Shown: positions 8,161 to 17,730 of the stretch, piece by piece
Layout of the letters: every line of letters begins with the position of its first letter
Numbering within the stretch: position 1 is the stretch's first letter
Assembly (NCBI RefSeq): GCF_018613805.1
Contig: NZ_JAGGPL010000024.1
Location: 33,409-97,408, forward strand
Reading direction: 5' to 3'
Length of the DNA stretch: 64,000 nucleotides
Source: Arthrobacter sp. ISL-48
Lineage (GTDB): Bacteria; Actinomycetota; Actinomycetes; Actinomycetales; Micrococcaceae
Program-made: the position numbers and the translations under genes
Notes under the pieces: generated by a model
Databases searched by the model: none
What the model saw: only the letters and a program-made list of their open reading frames with translations
Told to the model about the DNA's origin: nothing

Positions 8161-9261
8161 CTAGCTCGCTCGGTCCACCACAGCCAGGGCGAAGTTGGAC
8201 AGCGACGTCTTCACCACACCCTCCGGCAGCGGCTTCAGCGCCGCAATGGCCTCGGCAGCCCAGGCGCGGGCCACCACCCATGACTCAGCGGTAACTGAGT
8301 GATCGCGCAGCCCCGCAACAGCGTCAGCCAGAGCAGAGTCAGAGGACAGGTCCCCATCGATCAGTTTCAAAAGTTCGACGGCGGACTGGTCACCCTCCGC
8401 GGCAGCCTTACGCAGGAGCAGCACCGGCAGGGTGGGCACCCCTTCGCGCAGATCAGTCCCCGGGGACTTGCCGGACTTGACCTTGACGCCCGTGACATCA
8501 ATGACGTCGTCGGCGAGCTGGAAGGCCACGCCCACCTTTTCGCCGTACTCCACCAGCAGGTCCTCGTAGGCAGGGTCAGCGCCGGAGAAGATGGCACCCA
8601 GCTGGCCGGAAGCAGCCACGAGGGAGCCGGTCTTGTCGGCAATGACGGACAGGTAGTGCTCTACCGGGTCCTCATCCGGGCGGGGTCCCACGGTCTCATG
8701 GAGCTGGCCCAGGCACAGCCGTTCAAAGGTGCGGGCCTGGATCCCCAGCGCACGCGAGCCCAGCTCTGACACCAGGATGGACGCGCGGGCAAAGATGAGG
8801 TCGCCGGTGAGGACAGCCACCGAGTTTCCCCATACCTCGTGGGCCGTGGGGGCGCCGCGGCGGAAGGGAGCGGAGTCCATCACGTCGTCGTGGTAAAGCG
8901 TGGCCAGGTGCGTCAGTTCCACCACCACGGCGGCCTGGACCACGGCGGGAAGGGACGCATCGCCAAGGTGCGCGCATAGCAATGTCAGGAGGGGACGGAT
9001 CCGCTTGCCGCCGGCCTCCACCAGGTGGCGCGACGTCGCATCAGCGAGCGGGTCGGAGTTGGCGATGGCTTCACGCAGCTGCTTTTCCACCCGCGCCAGG
9101 TTGTTAGTGATGGCGGGGCCCAGCTCGGCGTCCTCCGCGATCGCCGCAAAACCTGCGGGCAGCTGAAGGCCCGTGGCAATGGCGGTGGTATTGAGGCTGG
9201 GTTCGGAGTCCGGCAGGCCGTGCCCGGCGTGCGTCCAGCTGTGGTCTGCGGAGTTGGTCAC
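8161..9261 (-). CDS. Long-chain polyprenyl diphosphate synthase (menaquinone side chain)
   Basis: Trans-isoprenyl diphosphate synthase condensing IPP onto an allylic diphosphate to build the menaquinone tail. The 366-residue protein has the first aspartate-rich motif DDVMD at 125-129 and the second DDVID at 251-255, with the conserved GGKRIRP at 84-90. The GTG start at 9261 overlaps the stop of the prenyl reductase gene (GTGA). It is the third gene of the menG-reductase-synthase operon. Product chain length (heptaprenyl to nonaprenyl) cannot be read reliably; menaquinone-9(H2), common in this group, would fit. Confidence 0.9.
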   Translation of the reverse strand: MTNSADHSWTHAGHGLPDSEPSLNTTAIATGLQLPAGFAAIAEDAELGPAITNNLARVEKQLREAIANSDPLADATSRHLVEAGGKRIRPLLTLLCAHLGDASLPAVVQAAVVVELTHLATLYHDDVMDSAPFRRGAPTAHEVWGNSVAVLTGDLIFARASILVSELGSRALGIQARTFERLCLGQLHETVGPRPDEDPVEHYLSVIADKTGSLVAASGQLGAIFSGADPAYEDLLVEYGEKVGVAFQLADDVIDVTGVKVKSGKSPGTDLREGVPTLPVLLLRKAAAEGDQSAVELLKLIDGDLSSDSALADAVAGLRDHSVTAESWVVARAWAAEAIAALKPLPEGVVKTSLSNFALAVVDRAS

Positions 9262-10586
9262 TGGTTAACCCTAACTTTTTGTTGCGGATACCGCAGACTC
9301 GAGGCCGATGAGGTGTTGGACGTGGCCGGGACCAGCGATTCCAGGACACGGATGGCCCGGTCCTCGAAGCCCTTTGCTGAGGGGTCGGTGAGGTTGGCCA
9401 GCAGCCGCACCACAAACCGCATCAGGACAGGCATGGGCATCCCGGTCCGCAGGGCGAGCTTCATGACCGCCGGTTTTCCGATCAGCGCGGCAAATGCCCG
9501 GCCCAGCGTGAAGTGCGATCCCCACTGGTCCCGAACATAATTGGTGTACCCCGCGAGGTGCGCGTCGGCGTCGGCCGTTCCGCCTGAAGAAACCGAGGAA
9601 GACGCATCGATGATGAACTCGGCCGCAAACCGAGCCGATTCCATGGCGTAGGAGATTCCCTCGCCATTGAACGGGGAAACCATGCCGCCGGCGTCGCCCA
9701 GCAGCAGGAGGCCCGGGGTGTAGTGCGGCGTGCGGTTGAAGCCCATGGGCAGCGCGGCGCCGCGGATCTCCCCCACCTGGTTTTCCGGGGTAAAGCCCCA
9801 TTCGGCGGGCATGCCCGCGGTCCATTCGCGCAGGACCTGCTTGTAGTCCAGCTTGCCGAATTCCTTGGAGGAGTTCAGGATGCCCAGGCCGACGTTGGAG
9901 GTGCCGTCACCGACGCCGAACACCCAGCCGTAGCCCGGGAGCAGTTTTCCGTCCCGGCCGGGAAGTTCCAGCCAGCCTTCCATCCAATCGTCGTCGTGCC
10001 GGGGCGATGTGAAGTATGTGCGCACGGCGACGCCGAGGGGGCGGTCGTCGCGTTTCCTGATTCCCACCGAGACTGCGGTGCGGGTTGAGTTTCCGTCGGC
10101 GGCGAGTACGACGTCGGCAGGAAAGTCGCGCGTCTCCCCTGTCTTCCGTCCGGACTCGTCCAGGAGCGCTGCGCGGACACCGGTCACGCGGCCGTCTTCC
10201 GACTGCAGCGCTTCGGTGACGCTGTGGCGTTCCAGCACGGTTGCGCCTGCAGCCTGGGCGTGGCGGGCGAGTTCCTCGTCGAAGCCAAGGCGGGTGCGGA
10301 TGAGGCCGTACTGCGGAAAGTCCGATACCTCAGGCCAGGGCAGTTCAATGGTTCGGTCACCTGCGATCAGGCGCAGGCCCTTGTTCTTGCGCCAGCCATC
10401 CTCTTCGCGGTGCGGCAAGCCGAGCTTCTGGATCTCGCGGACAGCGCGGGGGGTGAGTCCGTCGCCGCAGACCTTCTCGCGCGGAAAGCTGGTCTTTTCC
10501 AGCACAGTTACGTTAATACCGGCCTTGGCAAGGTAATACGCGGCGGTGGACCCGGCGGGCCCCGCGCCGACGATCAGGACATTCAC
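9258..10586 (-). CDS. Geranylgeranyl reductase family flavoprotein (probable menaquinone prenyl reductase)
   Basis: FAD-dependent oxidoreductase of 442 residues that in this family saturates isoprenoid double bonds. The N-terminus has the dinucleotide-binding fingerprint VGAGPAG (residues 6-12) and the family motif FPREKVCGDGLTPRAV; GDAGGMVSPFNGEGI is the second FAD contact. Start is taken as GTG at 10586, four bases after menG, because the fingerprint then begins at residue 6; a longer reading frame exists upstream but lies within menG. Position between menG and the polyprenyl synthase suggests it reduces one unit of the menaquinone tail, as mycobacterial MenJ does. That assignment is inference from context. 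Confidence 0.85.
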   Translation of the reverse strand: MNVLIVGAGPAGSTAAYYLAKAGINVTVLEKTSFPREKVCGDGLTPRAVREIQKLGLPHREEDGWRKNKGLRLIAGDRTIELPWPEVSDFPQYGLIRTRLGFDEELARHAQAAGATVLERHSVTEALQSEDGRVTGVRAALLDESGRKTGETRDFPADVVLAADGNSTRTAVSVGIRKRDDRPLGVAVRTYFTSPRHDDDWMEGWLELPGRDGKLLPGYGWVFGVGDGTSNVGLGILNSSKEFGKLDYKQVLREWTAGMPAEWGFTPENQVGEIRGAALPMGFNRTPHYTPGLLLLGDAGGMVSPFNGEGISYAMESARFAAEFIIDASSSVSSGGTADADAHLAGYTNYVRDQWGSHFTLGRAFAALIGKPAVMKLALRTGMPMPVLMRFVVRLLANLTDPSAKGFEDRAIRVLESLVPATSNTSSASSLRYPQQKVRVNQ

Positions 10587-10590
10587 CGGG

Positions 10591-11367
10591 TCAGCGCATG
10601 ATGTTGCGGCGGAGCCTTGCCACGGGGCCCTTGTTCGCGGCGATGGCGGCAGCGGCGTTGTCAGGGCTTGAATCCGCCGGCTTGAAGGCACGGTGGACGG
10701 CTACGATGCCGCCGCTGAGGTTGCGGTAGGTGACCTTTTCCCAGCCAGCCTCCTGCAGCCAGGCCGCCAGGTGGTCCTGGTTCGGCCAGGCGCGGATGGA
10801 TTCGGCCAGGTAGACGTAGGCGTCCGGGTTGGAGGATACCTTCACGGCGATGGCAGGCAGAGCCCGCATGAGGTACTCGGTGTACAGATTGCGCCAGAGC
10901 GGCACCACGGGCTGGGAGAACTCGGCGATGACCAGCTTGCCTCCCGGCTTGGTGACTCGGAGCATCTCGGCCAGTGCCTTCTTGGGCTCGTTGACGTTGC
11001 GCAGGCCGAAGGAGATGGTGGTGGCATCGAAAGCGTTGTCTGCGAAGGGCAGGTTTGTGGCGTCACCGGCTATGAAGTCGATGTCGGGGCGGCGGCGCTT
11101 GCCCACCTTGAGCATCCCGAGGGAGAAATCACAGGCGATCACATCTATGCCTTCGTCGGCATATGGCTCGCTTGACGTGCCGGTTCCAGCGGCGAGGTCC
11201 AGCACCCGCTGGCCCCGCCTGACTTCCATGGCTTCCACCACAACCTTGCGCCAGCGGCGGGTCTGCCCCATGGAGAGGACATCGTTGACGACGTCGTATT
11301 TAGGGGCGACGTCGTCAAACATCGTGGCTACTTCGTCCGGACGCTTATCCAAGGATGCTCGGTTCAC
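10591..11367 (-). CDS. menG: Demethylmenaquinone methyltransferase
   Basis: SAM-dependent C-methylation of demethylmenaquinone, the last step of menaquinone synthesis. The 258-residue protein begins with MFDDVAPKYDVVNDVLSMGQ and has the SAM motif VLDLAAGTGTSS, followed by the family segment TISFGLRNV and the FSQPVVPLWRNLYTEYL stretch typical of UbiE/MenG. Start is GTG at 11367. It heads the operon with the prenyl reductase and polyprenyl synthase and is divergent from menF, with 97 bases between them that must hold both promoters. Confidence 0.93.
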   Translation of the reverse strand: MNRASLDKRPDEVATMFDDVAPKYDVVNDVLSMGQTRRWRKVVVEAMEVRRGQRVLDLAAGTGTSSEPYADEGIDVIACDFSLGMLKVGKRRRPDIDFIAGDATNLPFADNAFDATTISFGLRNVNEPKKALAEMLRVTKPGGKLVIAEFSQPVVPLWRNLYTEYLMRALPAIAVKVSSNPDAYVYLAESIRAWPNQDHLAAWLQEAGWEKVTYRNLSGGIVAVHRAFKPADSSPDNAAAAIAANKGPVARLRRNIMR

Positions 11368-11464
11368 CCAGCCATTGTCTCAAATGTTCAGGAGCCGCAC
11401 GAACCACCGGCGGTTCTGCCGGGTCGCCGGGCCATACCGCGCGCGGGAGTAGTGTTGTCTCATC

Positions 11465-12886
11465 ATGACGAGCACGTTCCGCACCGGCCTTATAAAGACC
11501 CTTACAGTCCCCCTCGATGGCAAAGCATCTCCCGGCGGGCTGCCGCAGTTTCTGGTCCGGGACGATGTCCTCTGCTGGACCCGTCGCGAAGCAGGGCTGG
11601 TGGGTTTCGGTGAGATTGCGCGATTCACGGCCACCGGTTCTGAGCGTTTCCTCGAGGCCGATATCTGGTGGCGTCACCTGGTCCTCGAAGCCGACATCGC
11701 CGATTCCGTGAAGCTCCCCGGCACCGGCCCCGTAGCGTTTGGCTCGTTCGCCTTCTCGAAGAAATCGGCCCACGAGTCACGGCTGATCGTGCCGGAGATT
11801 GTGGTGGGCTTCCGTGACGGCCGCGCCTGGCTCACGCAATTAACTTTGGGCGACGGCGAGCTCACCGAGGCAGGCGCCCTCGCCGCGCTGGACCACTGGC
11901 TGCGCGGCGGCAGCTCTGGTGACTTGTCGACATTTGGGGACACGCCGACGTCGGCAGCCAGCTTCCCGGGGGACGGCGCCTCTCCTGCCGTGCCAGCGAA
12001 GGCGGGCGCCGCCGTCGTGCGCCCTTTGCCTTTGGCTGCCGGAGCCACGCTGCATACTGGCTCACTGAGCGAGGAAGACTGGATGTCGGCCGTGTCTGCC
12101 GGAGTGGCGGAAATCCGGACCGGCGCCCTCGAAAAACTGGTGCTGGCGCGGGACATCGTGGCCACGGTGCCGTCTGGAGTCAACGCGGCGCAGGTGCTGC
12201 GCGAGCTGTCTGCACGCTACCGCGAATGCTGGACTTACGGGGTGGATGGCCTGGTGGGCGCGACGCCGGAGATGCTGATCCAGGTGGAGGGCCGAACCGC
12301 ACAGGCGCGTGTACTGGCAGGGACCCTGGACCGCCGAGATGCGCACGGCGAGGCCGGCCTTCCCATGGACTACGCCGAGCGGGTGCTGGCCGGTTCAGAG
12401 AAGCAGCGGCATGAGCACGAGATCGCCATCCAGTCCTTGACGTCCCAGCTGGCGCCGTTCTCCGAGGCCATGAACGCGCACGACGAACCGTTTATTTTGG
12501 AGCTGCCGAACGTGTGGCATCTTGCTTCGGACGTGAAGGCTGAGCTCGCCGAGGTGGAGGGCCATGTGCCCACGTGCCTGGCCCTGATCAACGCCCTGCA
12601 CCCCACGGCCGCGGTCTGCGGGACGCCCACGCTGGTGGCCGGTGCCCTGATCCGCAAGCTCGAGCACCTGGACCGCGGGCCTTATGCAGGTCCGGTCGGC
12701 TGGCTGGACGCGGCGGGCAACGGCGAGTGGGGAATTGCGCTGCGGGGTGCCGTGATCGAGTCGCCGGACACCGTGCGGTTATATGCCGGTTGCGGCATTG
12801 TGGACGGCTCGCAGCCCGAAGCAGAGCTGGCGGAGACATGGGCAAAGTTCCGGCCGATGCTGGAGTCGCTGGGGATCAGCAGCTAG
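11465..12886 (+). CDS. menF: Isochorismate synthase
   Basis: Converts chorismate to isochorismate, the entry step of menaquinone synthesis. The 473-residue protein has the chorismate-binding fold in its C-terminal 260 residues: GALEKLVLARD, a GATPEMLI segment, LAGTLDRRD, the helix with EKQRHEHEIAIQSL, the LHPTAAVCGTP loop and RGPYAGPVGWLDAAGNGEW. The divergent menG operon and menD/menC downstream support the menaquinone assignment over a siderophore role; no siderophore genes are nearby. Start is the ATG at 11465. Confidence 0.9.
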   Translation: MTSTFRTGLIKTLTVPLDGKASPGGLPQFLVRDDVLCWTRREAGLVGFGEIARFTATGSERFLEADIWWRHLVLEADIADSVKLPGTGPVAFGSFAFSKKSAHESRLIVPEIVVGFRDGRAWLTQLTLGDGELTEAGALAALDHWLRGGSSGDLSTFGDTPTSAASFPGDGASPAVPAKAGAAVVRPLPLAAGATLHTGSLSEEDWMSAVSAGVAEIRTGALEKLVLARDIVATVPSGVNAAQVLRELSARYRECWTYGVDGLVGATPEMLIQVEGRTAQARVLAGTLDRRDAHGEAGLPMDYAERVLAGSEKQRHEHEIAIQSLTSQLAPFSEAMNAHDEPFILELPNVWHLASDVKAELAEVEGHVPTCLALINALHPTAAVCGTPTLVAGALIRKLEHLDRGPYAGPVGWLDAAGNGEWGIALRGAVIESPDTVRLYAGCGIVDGSQPEAELAETWAKFRPMLESLGISS

Positions 12887-13090
12887 TCCGGGATGCAAGG
12901 CGCCCATGTTGCCGTCAAAGGTGTCAGGCGTCCGGGATTACAGACACGGGGCGAGAAAACCCCTTGCGCTTCCACCCATAATAGTTATCCAATAGGAAAA
13001 CTTAGTTACCTGTGACGCACATCTCGTGTTCAGCGATACACTATTACCCGCTTTAGGTATGCATTCCGCCCGCAACAAAAGGTAAAAAAC

Positions 13091-14047
13091 ATGCAGATTT
13101 CCCGTTCGCTTCTGGGCAACACCAAGCTCAAGGCAGCCACGGTTCTCGCCATCGGCGCTCTGGCACTCTCCGCCTGCACGAACGCGTCGGAGAACCCCGC
13201 CCCCGGGGGCGCCGCACCCGCTTCCGGCAGCGCGAAGGCCAGCTTCGACCCGTCAACCGTCCAGAAGGACGACGCCCTGGCGGCCATGGTGCCGGCGGCC
13301 ATCAAGTCCAAGGGAACGCTGACCGTGGGGTCGGACACCAGCTACGCCCCCGCTGAATTCCTCGGCCCCGACGGCCAGACGCCGGTGGGCTACGACGTCG
13401 ACATCGCCAAGGCGATCGGCGCCACCCTCGGACTGAAGGTCCAGGTGCAGACTGCTGAGTTCACTGGCATTCTCCCCGCCCTCGGCCCCAAGTACGACCT
13501 GGGCATCTCCTCCTTCACGATCAACCAGGAGCGGCTCGGCGCAGTCAACATGGTCAGCTACTTCAACGCCGGCACCGCGTGGGCCGTCCAGAAGGGCAAC
13601 CCGAAGAAGTTCTCCGTCGATGACGTCTGCGGCAAGAATGTCGGCGTCCAGACCGGCACTGTCCAGGAGGATCCCGACCTCGCGGACCGCAACAAGAAGT
13701 GCGCTGCCGACGGCAAGCAGCCCATCAACATCGTCACGCTGAAAAACCAGACGGACGTCACCACCCGCCTCGTCAACGGCAGCATCGACGCCATGGCAGC
13801 AGACTCCCCCATCATCGGCTATGCCCTGACCCAGACCAGCGGCCAGCTGGAAAGGCTCGGCGACGTGTACGACTCCGCGCCCCAGGGAATCGCAGTGGCC
13901 AAGTCCGATACCGCCCTCACGGATCTCATCCAGAAGACCGTCAGCAAGCTCATCGCCGATGGCTCCTACAAGAAGATCCTCGAGGGCTGGGGCAACGCTG
14001 ACGGCGCCATCACCAAGTCCGAAATCAACCCGGCGGCCAGCTCTTGA
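13091..14047 (+). CDS. Polar amino acid ABC transporter substrate-binding lipoprotein
   Basis: Extracytoplasmic solute receptor of the SBP_bac_3 family, 318 residues. The signal peptide ends in the lipobox LSAC with Cys29 as the lipidated residue, and a low-complexity Ala/Gly/Pro linker follows. The mature part begins LTVGSDTSYAPAEFLGPDG..VGYDVDIAKAIG, the usual start of amino acid receptors, with the EFTGILPAL and YDLGISSFTI segments further on. A purine-rich ribosome site (AAGGT) lies seven bases before the ATG. Permease and ATPase follow with overlaps. The ligand is not determined; glutamine/glutamate-type or another polar amino acid is likely. Confidence 0.9.
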   Translation: MQISRSLLGNTKLKAATVLAIGALALSACTNASENPAPGGAAPASGSAKASFDPSTVQKDDALAAMVPAAIKSKGTLTVGSDTSYAPAEFLGPDGQTPVGYDVDIAKAIGATLGLKVQVQTAEFTGILPALGPKYDLGISSFTINQERLGAVNMVSYFNAGTAWAVQKGNPKKFSVDDVCGKNVGVQTGTVQEDPDLADRNKKCAADGKQPINIVTLKNQTDVTTRLVNGSIDAMAADSPIIGYALTQTSGQLERLGDVYDSAPQGIAVAKSDTALTDLIQKTVSKLIADGSYKKILEGWGNADGAITKSEINPAASS

Positions 14048-14082
14048 GTCTTCCAACAACCGAGCACAAATCAGGTGCACCC

Positions 14083-15051
14083 ATGGACCACCAGGAGAAC
14101 CAGGCAGCGCCGGTACTGAACAAAGCGGTGCCAGTTCGCCATCCCGGCCGCTGGATCAGCGCCATCATCATTGTCGGGGTGCTGGTTCTGTTCCTGCAGA
14201 GCCTGGTGACCAACACCAACTACCGCTGGGACGTCGTGGGAACGTACATCCTGGACACCAAGGTGGTCCAGGGTGTCGGTTGGACCCTGCTGCTGACCGT
14301 CGCCTCCATGGTGCTGGCCATCGTCCTGGCAGTCCTTCTCGCTGTCATGCGGCAGTCCGACAATCCGGTTCTCCGCTACACGAGCTGGCTTTGGGTCTGG
14401 TTCTTCCGTGGCACTCCGGTATACACGCAGTTGCTCTTCTGGGGACTCGTGACCGTCCTCTATCCCGCAATCACCATCGGTATCCCGTTCGGGCCTGAAC
14501 TGTTCACCTACGTGCTCTCAGACCCCAGCAAAGGGCTGATCCCGGCCATCCTTGGTCTGGGCCTGAATGAGTCCGCTTACCTGGCTGAGATCTTCCGGGC
14601 AGGCCTGAAGTCCGTCGACAAGGGCCAGACCGAGGCAGCCGAGGCGCTGGGCATGTCCAAGGGCAAGATCATGTGGCGGATCATCTTGCCGCAGGCCATG
14701 CGGATCATCGTTCCCCCTACCGGAAACGAGACCGTCGGCATGCTCAAAACCACCTCCCTGGTATTGGCTGTTCCCTTCACACTTGATCTGACCTTCGCTA
14801 CCAACGCCCTGGCGAACCGGATTTACCTCCCCATCCCGCTCCTGATTGTGGCCGCCTTCTGGTACCTGCTGGTCACCAGTATTCTCATGGTCGGGCAGCA
14901 CTACCTCGAGGCGTACTACGGCAAGGGCGTGGACAACCTGGCCCCGGCGACGATTAACCCTGCTGCCGCCAAGGCGTCAGCAGCGGTGGCGCCCAGCGCC
15001 GACGCCGAGCCGGCCCTGCGGATGGACGTCCCCGAGGAGGACCCGAAATGA
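14083..15051 (+). CDS. Polar amino acid ABC transporter permease
   Basis: HisM/GlnP-type inner-membrane permease of 322 residues. The ATG at 14083 is preferred since AGGTG lies five bases upstream; a TTG at 14044 overlapping the previous stop is an alternative. It has about five to six membrane segments, the family motif LNESAYLAEIFRAGLKSVDKGQTEAAEALGM (ATPase-contact EAA loop) and a hydrophilic Ala-rich tail. The N-terminal 25 residues are a cytoplasmic extension. Its stop overlaps the ATPase start (ATGA), consistent with one operon for the three components. Confidence 0.9.
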   Translation: MDHQENQAAPVLNKAVPVRHPGRWISAIIIVGVLVLFLQSLVTNTNYRWDVVGTYILDTKVVQGVGWTLLLTVASMVLAIVLAVLLAVMRQSDNPVLRYTSWLWVWFFRGTPVYTQLLFWGLVTVLYPAITIGIPFGPELFTYVLSDPSKGLIPAILGLGLNESAYLAEIFRAGLKSVDKGQTEAAEALGMSKGKIMWRIILPQAMRIIVPPTGNETVGMLKTTSLVLAVPFTLDLTFATNALANRIYLPIPLLIVAAFWYLLVTSILMVGQHYLEAYYGKGVDNLAPATINPAAAKASAAVAPSADAEPALRMDVPEEDPK

Positions 15052-15824
15052 CCATCACCACAGAAAACCCTTTGGTAAAGATCGAGGGCCTGCACAAGTT
15101 CTATGGACCTCACCATGTGCTGCGCGGCATCGACCTCACCGTCAACCAGGGCGAGGTGTCCGTGGTCATCGGCCCGTCCGGTTCCGGCAAGTCCACCATG
15201 CTGCGCTGCGTGAACCTGCTGGAGACCATTAGCGCGGGCCGCATCTCCGTCGGCGGCCACCTGATCGGCTACCGCGAGGTGGACGGCAGGCTCCACGACC
15301 TCAAGACCAAGGAAATCGCCGCCCAACGCCGCGAGATCGGCATGGTGTTCCAGCGGTTCAACCTGTTCCCCCACAAGACGGCGCTATACAACGTCATGGA
15401 AGCGCCGGTCCAGGTCAAAGGTCAGCCTCGGGCTGCTGCCCGGAAGCGGGCCATGGAGTTGCTGGACCGGGTGGGTCTGGCGGACCGCGCTGGCCACTAT
15501 CCGTCGCAGCTTTCCGGCGGCCAGCAGCAACGCGTGGCGATTGCCCGCGCCCTGGCCATGGAGCCTGAGCTCATGCTCTTCGATGAGCCCACGTCGGCCT
15601 TGGACCCGGAACTGGTGGGCGACGTCCTCAACGTCATGAAGGACCTCGCCAAGTCCGGCATGACGATGATTGTGGTGACCCACGAGATCGGTTTTGCCCG
15701 GGAAGTCGGCGACCGGCTGACCTTCATGGACGGCGGCGTCGTTGTCGAATCGGGTGATCCGCGAGAGGTGCTGTCCAACCCGCAGCACGCCCGCACCAAG
15801 GAGTTCCTGAGCCGGGTACTCTAA
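15048..15824 (+). CDS. Polar amino acid ABC transporter ATPase
   Basis: GlnQ/HisP-like ATP-binding subunit of 258 residues. It shows Walker A GPSGSGKST (42-50), the Q-loop MVFQRFNLFPH, the signature LSGGQQQR, Walker B LMLFDEPTSALD and the H-loop VVTHE. It ends the three-gene importer operon and is followed immediately by a strong hairpin terminator. Nothing in the sequence identifies the substrate. Confidence 0.92.
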   Translation: MTITTENPLVKIEGLHKFYGPHHVLRGIDLTVNQGEVSVVIGPSGSGKSTMLRCVNLLETISAGRISVGGHLIGYREVDGRLHDLKTKEIAAQRREIGMVFQRFNLFPHKTALYNVMEAPVQVKGQPRAAARKRAMELLDRVGLADRAGHYPSQLSGGQQQRVAIARALAMEPELMLFDEPTSALDPELVGDVLNVMKDLAKSGMTMIVVTHEIGFAREVGDRLTFMDGGVVVESGDPREVLSNPQHARTKEFLSRVL

Positions 15825-15846
15825 TCCCGGTTTCCTACCGATAGAA

Positions 15847-15890
15847 GGGCGGCCGCCTGCGTGGTTTCACGCGGCGGCCGTCCTTTTCTT
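15847..15890 (+). terminator. Intrinsic terminator of the ABC importer operon
   Basis: GGGCGGCCGCC...GCGTG pairs with CACGC..GGCGGCCGTCC around a GTTT loop, with one bulged base, followed by TTTTCTT. It separates the importer operon from the convergent menD gene. Confidence 0.8.
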
Positions 15891-15911
15891 GTGACAGTCA
15901 GCTTATGAGGG

Positions 15912-17708
15912 TCAGCCGGCAAGCACTCCGTCGACGGCGGCGGCTACTGCCGCTTTGATCCGACCGTGCAGGGCTCGGAGATCGTGCCGATCTGTGCGCA
16001 CCTCGATGATGGTTCGCCCTGCGAACGGTGCGGCGAGCGCTTCGGCAAGTCCCGCCGTCGTGCTTACCGCGCAGTGCCCGACGCCGTACGCTGCGGCGAG
16101 TGCGGCGATATCCACTGAGTGGGGGGTGCCGAACAGGCGTTCGACGGTGCCTCCGTAGCCACCTGCCTCGGCCACCGCACCGTGCTCGAGGAGGCCGAAG
16201 ATGGCTCCGCCGGAGTCGTTAAGGACCACGATGCGCAGCTGCGGCTGTTCCTCGCCGGCACCGAGAAGAAGGCCGCCGGTGTCGTGCAGGAAGGTGACAT
16301 CGCCCAGCAGCACCGTGGTTTCCTGGCGACCCCCGACGGCGATGCCGGTGGCGGTGGCGATGGTGCCGTCGATCCCGGCAAGGCCGCGGTTGGCGAAGAC
16401 GGTGGCGGACGGTTCGGCGGCGGGCTGGCCGGCGAGGTCGACATCGCGGATGCCGTTCGACGATCCCAGCAGCAACTGCCCGCGGGCGTGCTTCCAGACG
16501 AGTGCGCCGACAGCCGGGCCTGTGGCGGCGGTTTCTGCGGCCAGAACCCCGTCGAGCGCATGCTGGGCGGCGGATGCGGCCAGCAGCCAGGCATCCAGCC
16601 AGGCTGACGGTCCGCAGCCGGCGAAATCGGCGAGGTCGGCGAGGCTTTCCAGCGGGAGCTCAGTCCGCCGGCCGGGCTCGTACCAGGCGACCGGGACCGG
16701 CTGGTACAACGCGGACGGCACGTCGGCGCGGGCCAGCAGCGACGCAACAGGCCTGGACAGCGTGGGCCGGCCGAATAGCACCACCCGCTCAATGGGCATG
16801 GCGGAACCGGGCCCAAAATGTTCGATCAGCAGCCGGTACGGGCCCACGGCGTTCGGCCCGAAGCGCGCGTTGGAGGACGGCTCGGCAAGCAGCGGCAGCC
16901 CGTTGGCGCGGGCGAACGCCTCGGCTACGGGGCCGGCGTCGTGCCCTGCCAGGACAACAGTGCGCCGCACCGGCAGGTCCTCGGCAGGCGGCGCCAGGCT
17001 CATGGTCAGTGGCTCGGTGCCGATCCGGAAGCGCTGCCGGCGCGATGCTGGCGGGAGCTGCTCCTCCGGCGCGGGAATGAGCGGGTCGCGGAAGGCAAGG
17101 TTGAGCTGGACCGGGCCGGGGGCAAGGTCCGAGAACGCCCCGGTGGCGGCGGACAAGGCTGTCTCCACGGCGCGGAGCGGACTGCTCCCGGCCGGGATAT
17201 CCGCGGCGAAGCGCACGTGCTCGCCGAACAGGTCCAGCTGGATGGTGGTCTGGTTGGCGCCGGTGCCGCGAAGCTCCTCAGGCCGATCGGCGGAGAGGAC
17301 TACGAGAGGTACGGCGGCGTGGTTGGCCTCCATCACCGACGGCATCAAATTCCCGACGGCGGTCCCGGACGTCGTGAGGACGGCCGCCGGTGAGCCGGTG
17401 GAGAGGGCCAGGCCCAGGGCAGTGAATCCAGCCGTCCTTTCGTCGATCCGGACCATCAGCTCGACTCGTCCGGCCGCCTCGGCTTCGGCCAGGGCGTAGG
17501 CCATCGGCGCCGACCGCGACCCCGGCGAAACCACCACGTACTGGACGCCGCCGCCGATCAGGGCGTCGGACGCGATCCGCGCCGCCGCGACGGAATCCAG
17601 ATTGAGCGCGGCGGCGGCTTCTGGGGCGCCGGTGGAGTCGCCTTCGGATAGCGGGGCGTCGGACGCGGCGAAGGCGTCGAGGGGCTCGAGGGGGTTCTCG
17701 GAAGTCAC
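15912..17708 (-). CDS. menD: SEPHCHC synthase
   Basis: Thiamine diphosphate enzyme joining 2-oxoglutarate and isochorismate in menaquinone synthesis. The product is 598 residues from GTG at 17708; the frame is open 16 codons further upstream. Family marks are VVSPGSRSAPMA, the cofactor glutamate region RIDERTAGFTALGLA, LTTSGTAVGNLMPSV, LVVLSADRPEELRGTGANQTTIQ and, near the C-terminus, the ThDP-binding GDVTFLHDTGGLLLG..VVLNDSGGAIFGLLEHG. It is convergent with the ABC operon and separated from its upstream neighbour by a 32-bp repeat array that lies directly before its start. Confidence 0.93.
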   Translation of the reverse strand: MTSENPLEPLDAFAASDAPLSEGDSTGAPEAAAALNLDSVAAARIASDALIGGGVQYVVVSPGSRSAPMAYALAEAEAAGRVELMVRIDERTAGFTALGLALSTGSPAAVLTTSGTAVGNLMPSVMEANHAAVPLVVLSADRPEELRGTGANQTTIQLDLFGEHVRFAADIPAGSSPLRAVETALSAATGAFSDLAPGPVQLNLAFRDPLIPAPEEQLPPASRRQRFRIGTEPLTMSLAPPAEDLPVRRTVVLAGHDAGPVAEAFARANGLPLLAEPSSNARFGPNAVGPYRLLIEHFGPGSAMPIERVVLFGRPTLSRPVASLLARADVPSALYQPVPVAWYEPGRRTELPLESLADLADFAGCGPSAWLDAWLLAASAAQHALDGVLAAETAATGPAVGALVWKHARGQLLLGSSNGIRDVDLAGQPAAEPSATVFANRGLAGIDGTIATATGIAVGGRQETTVLLGDVTFLHDTGGLLLGAGEEQPQLRIVVLNDSGGAIFGLLEHGAVAEAGGYGGTVERLFGTPHSVDIAALAAAYGVGHCAVSTTAGLAEALAAPFAGRTIIEVRTDRHDLRALHGRIKAAVAAAVDGVLAG

Positions 17709-17730
17709 CGAACCAGTCTGCCACCCCTCC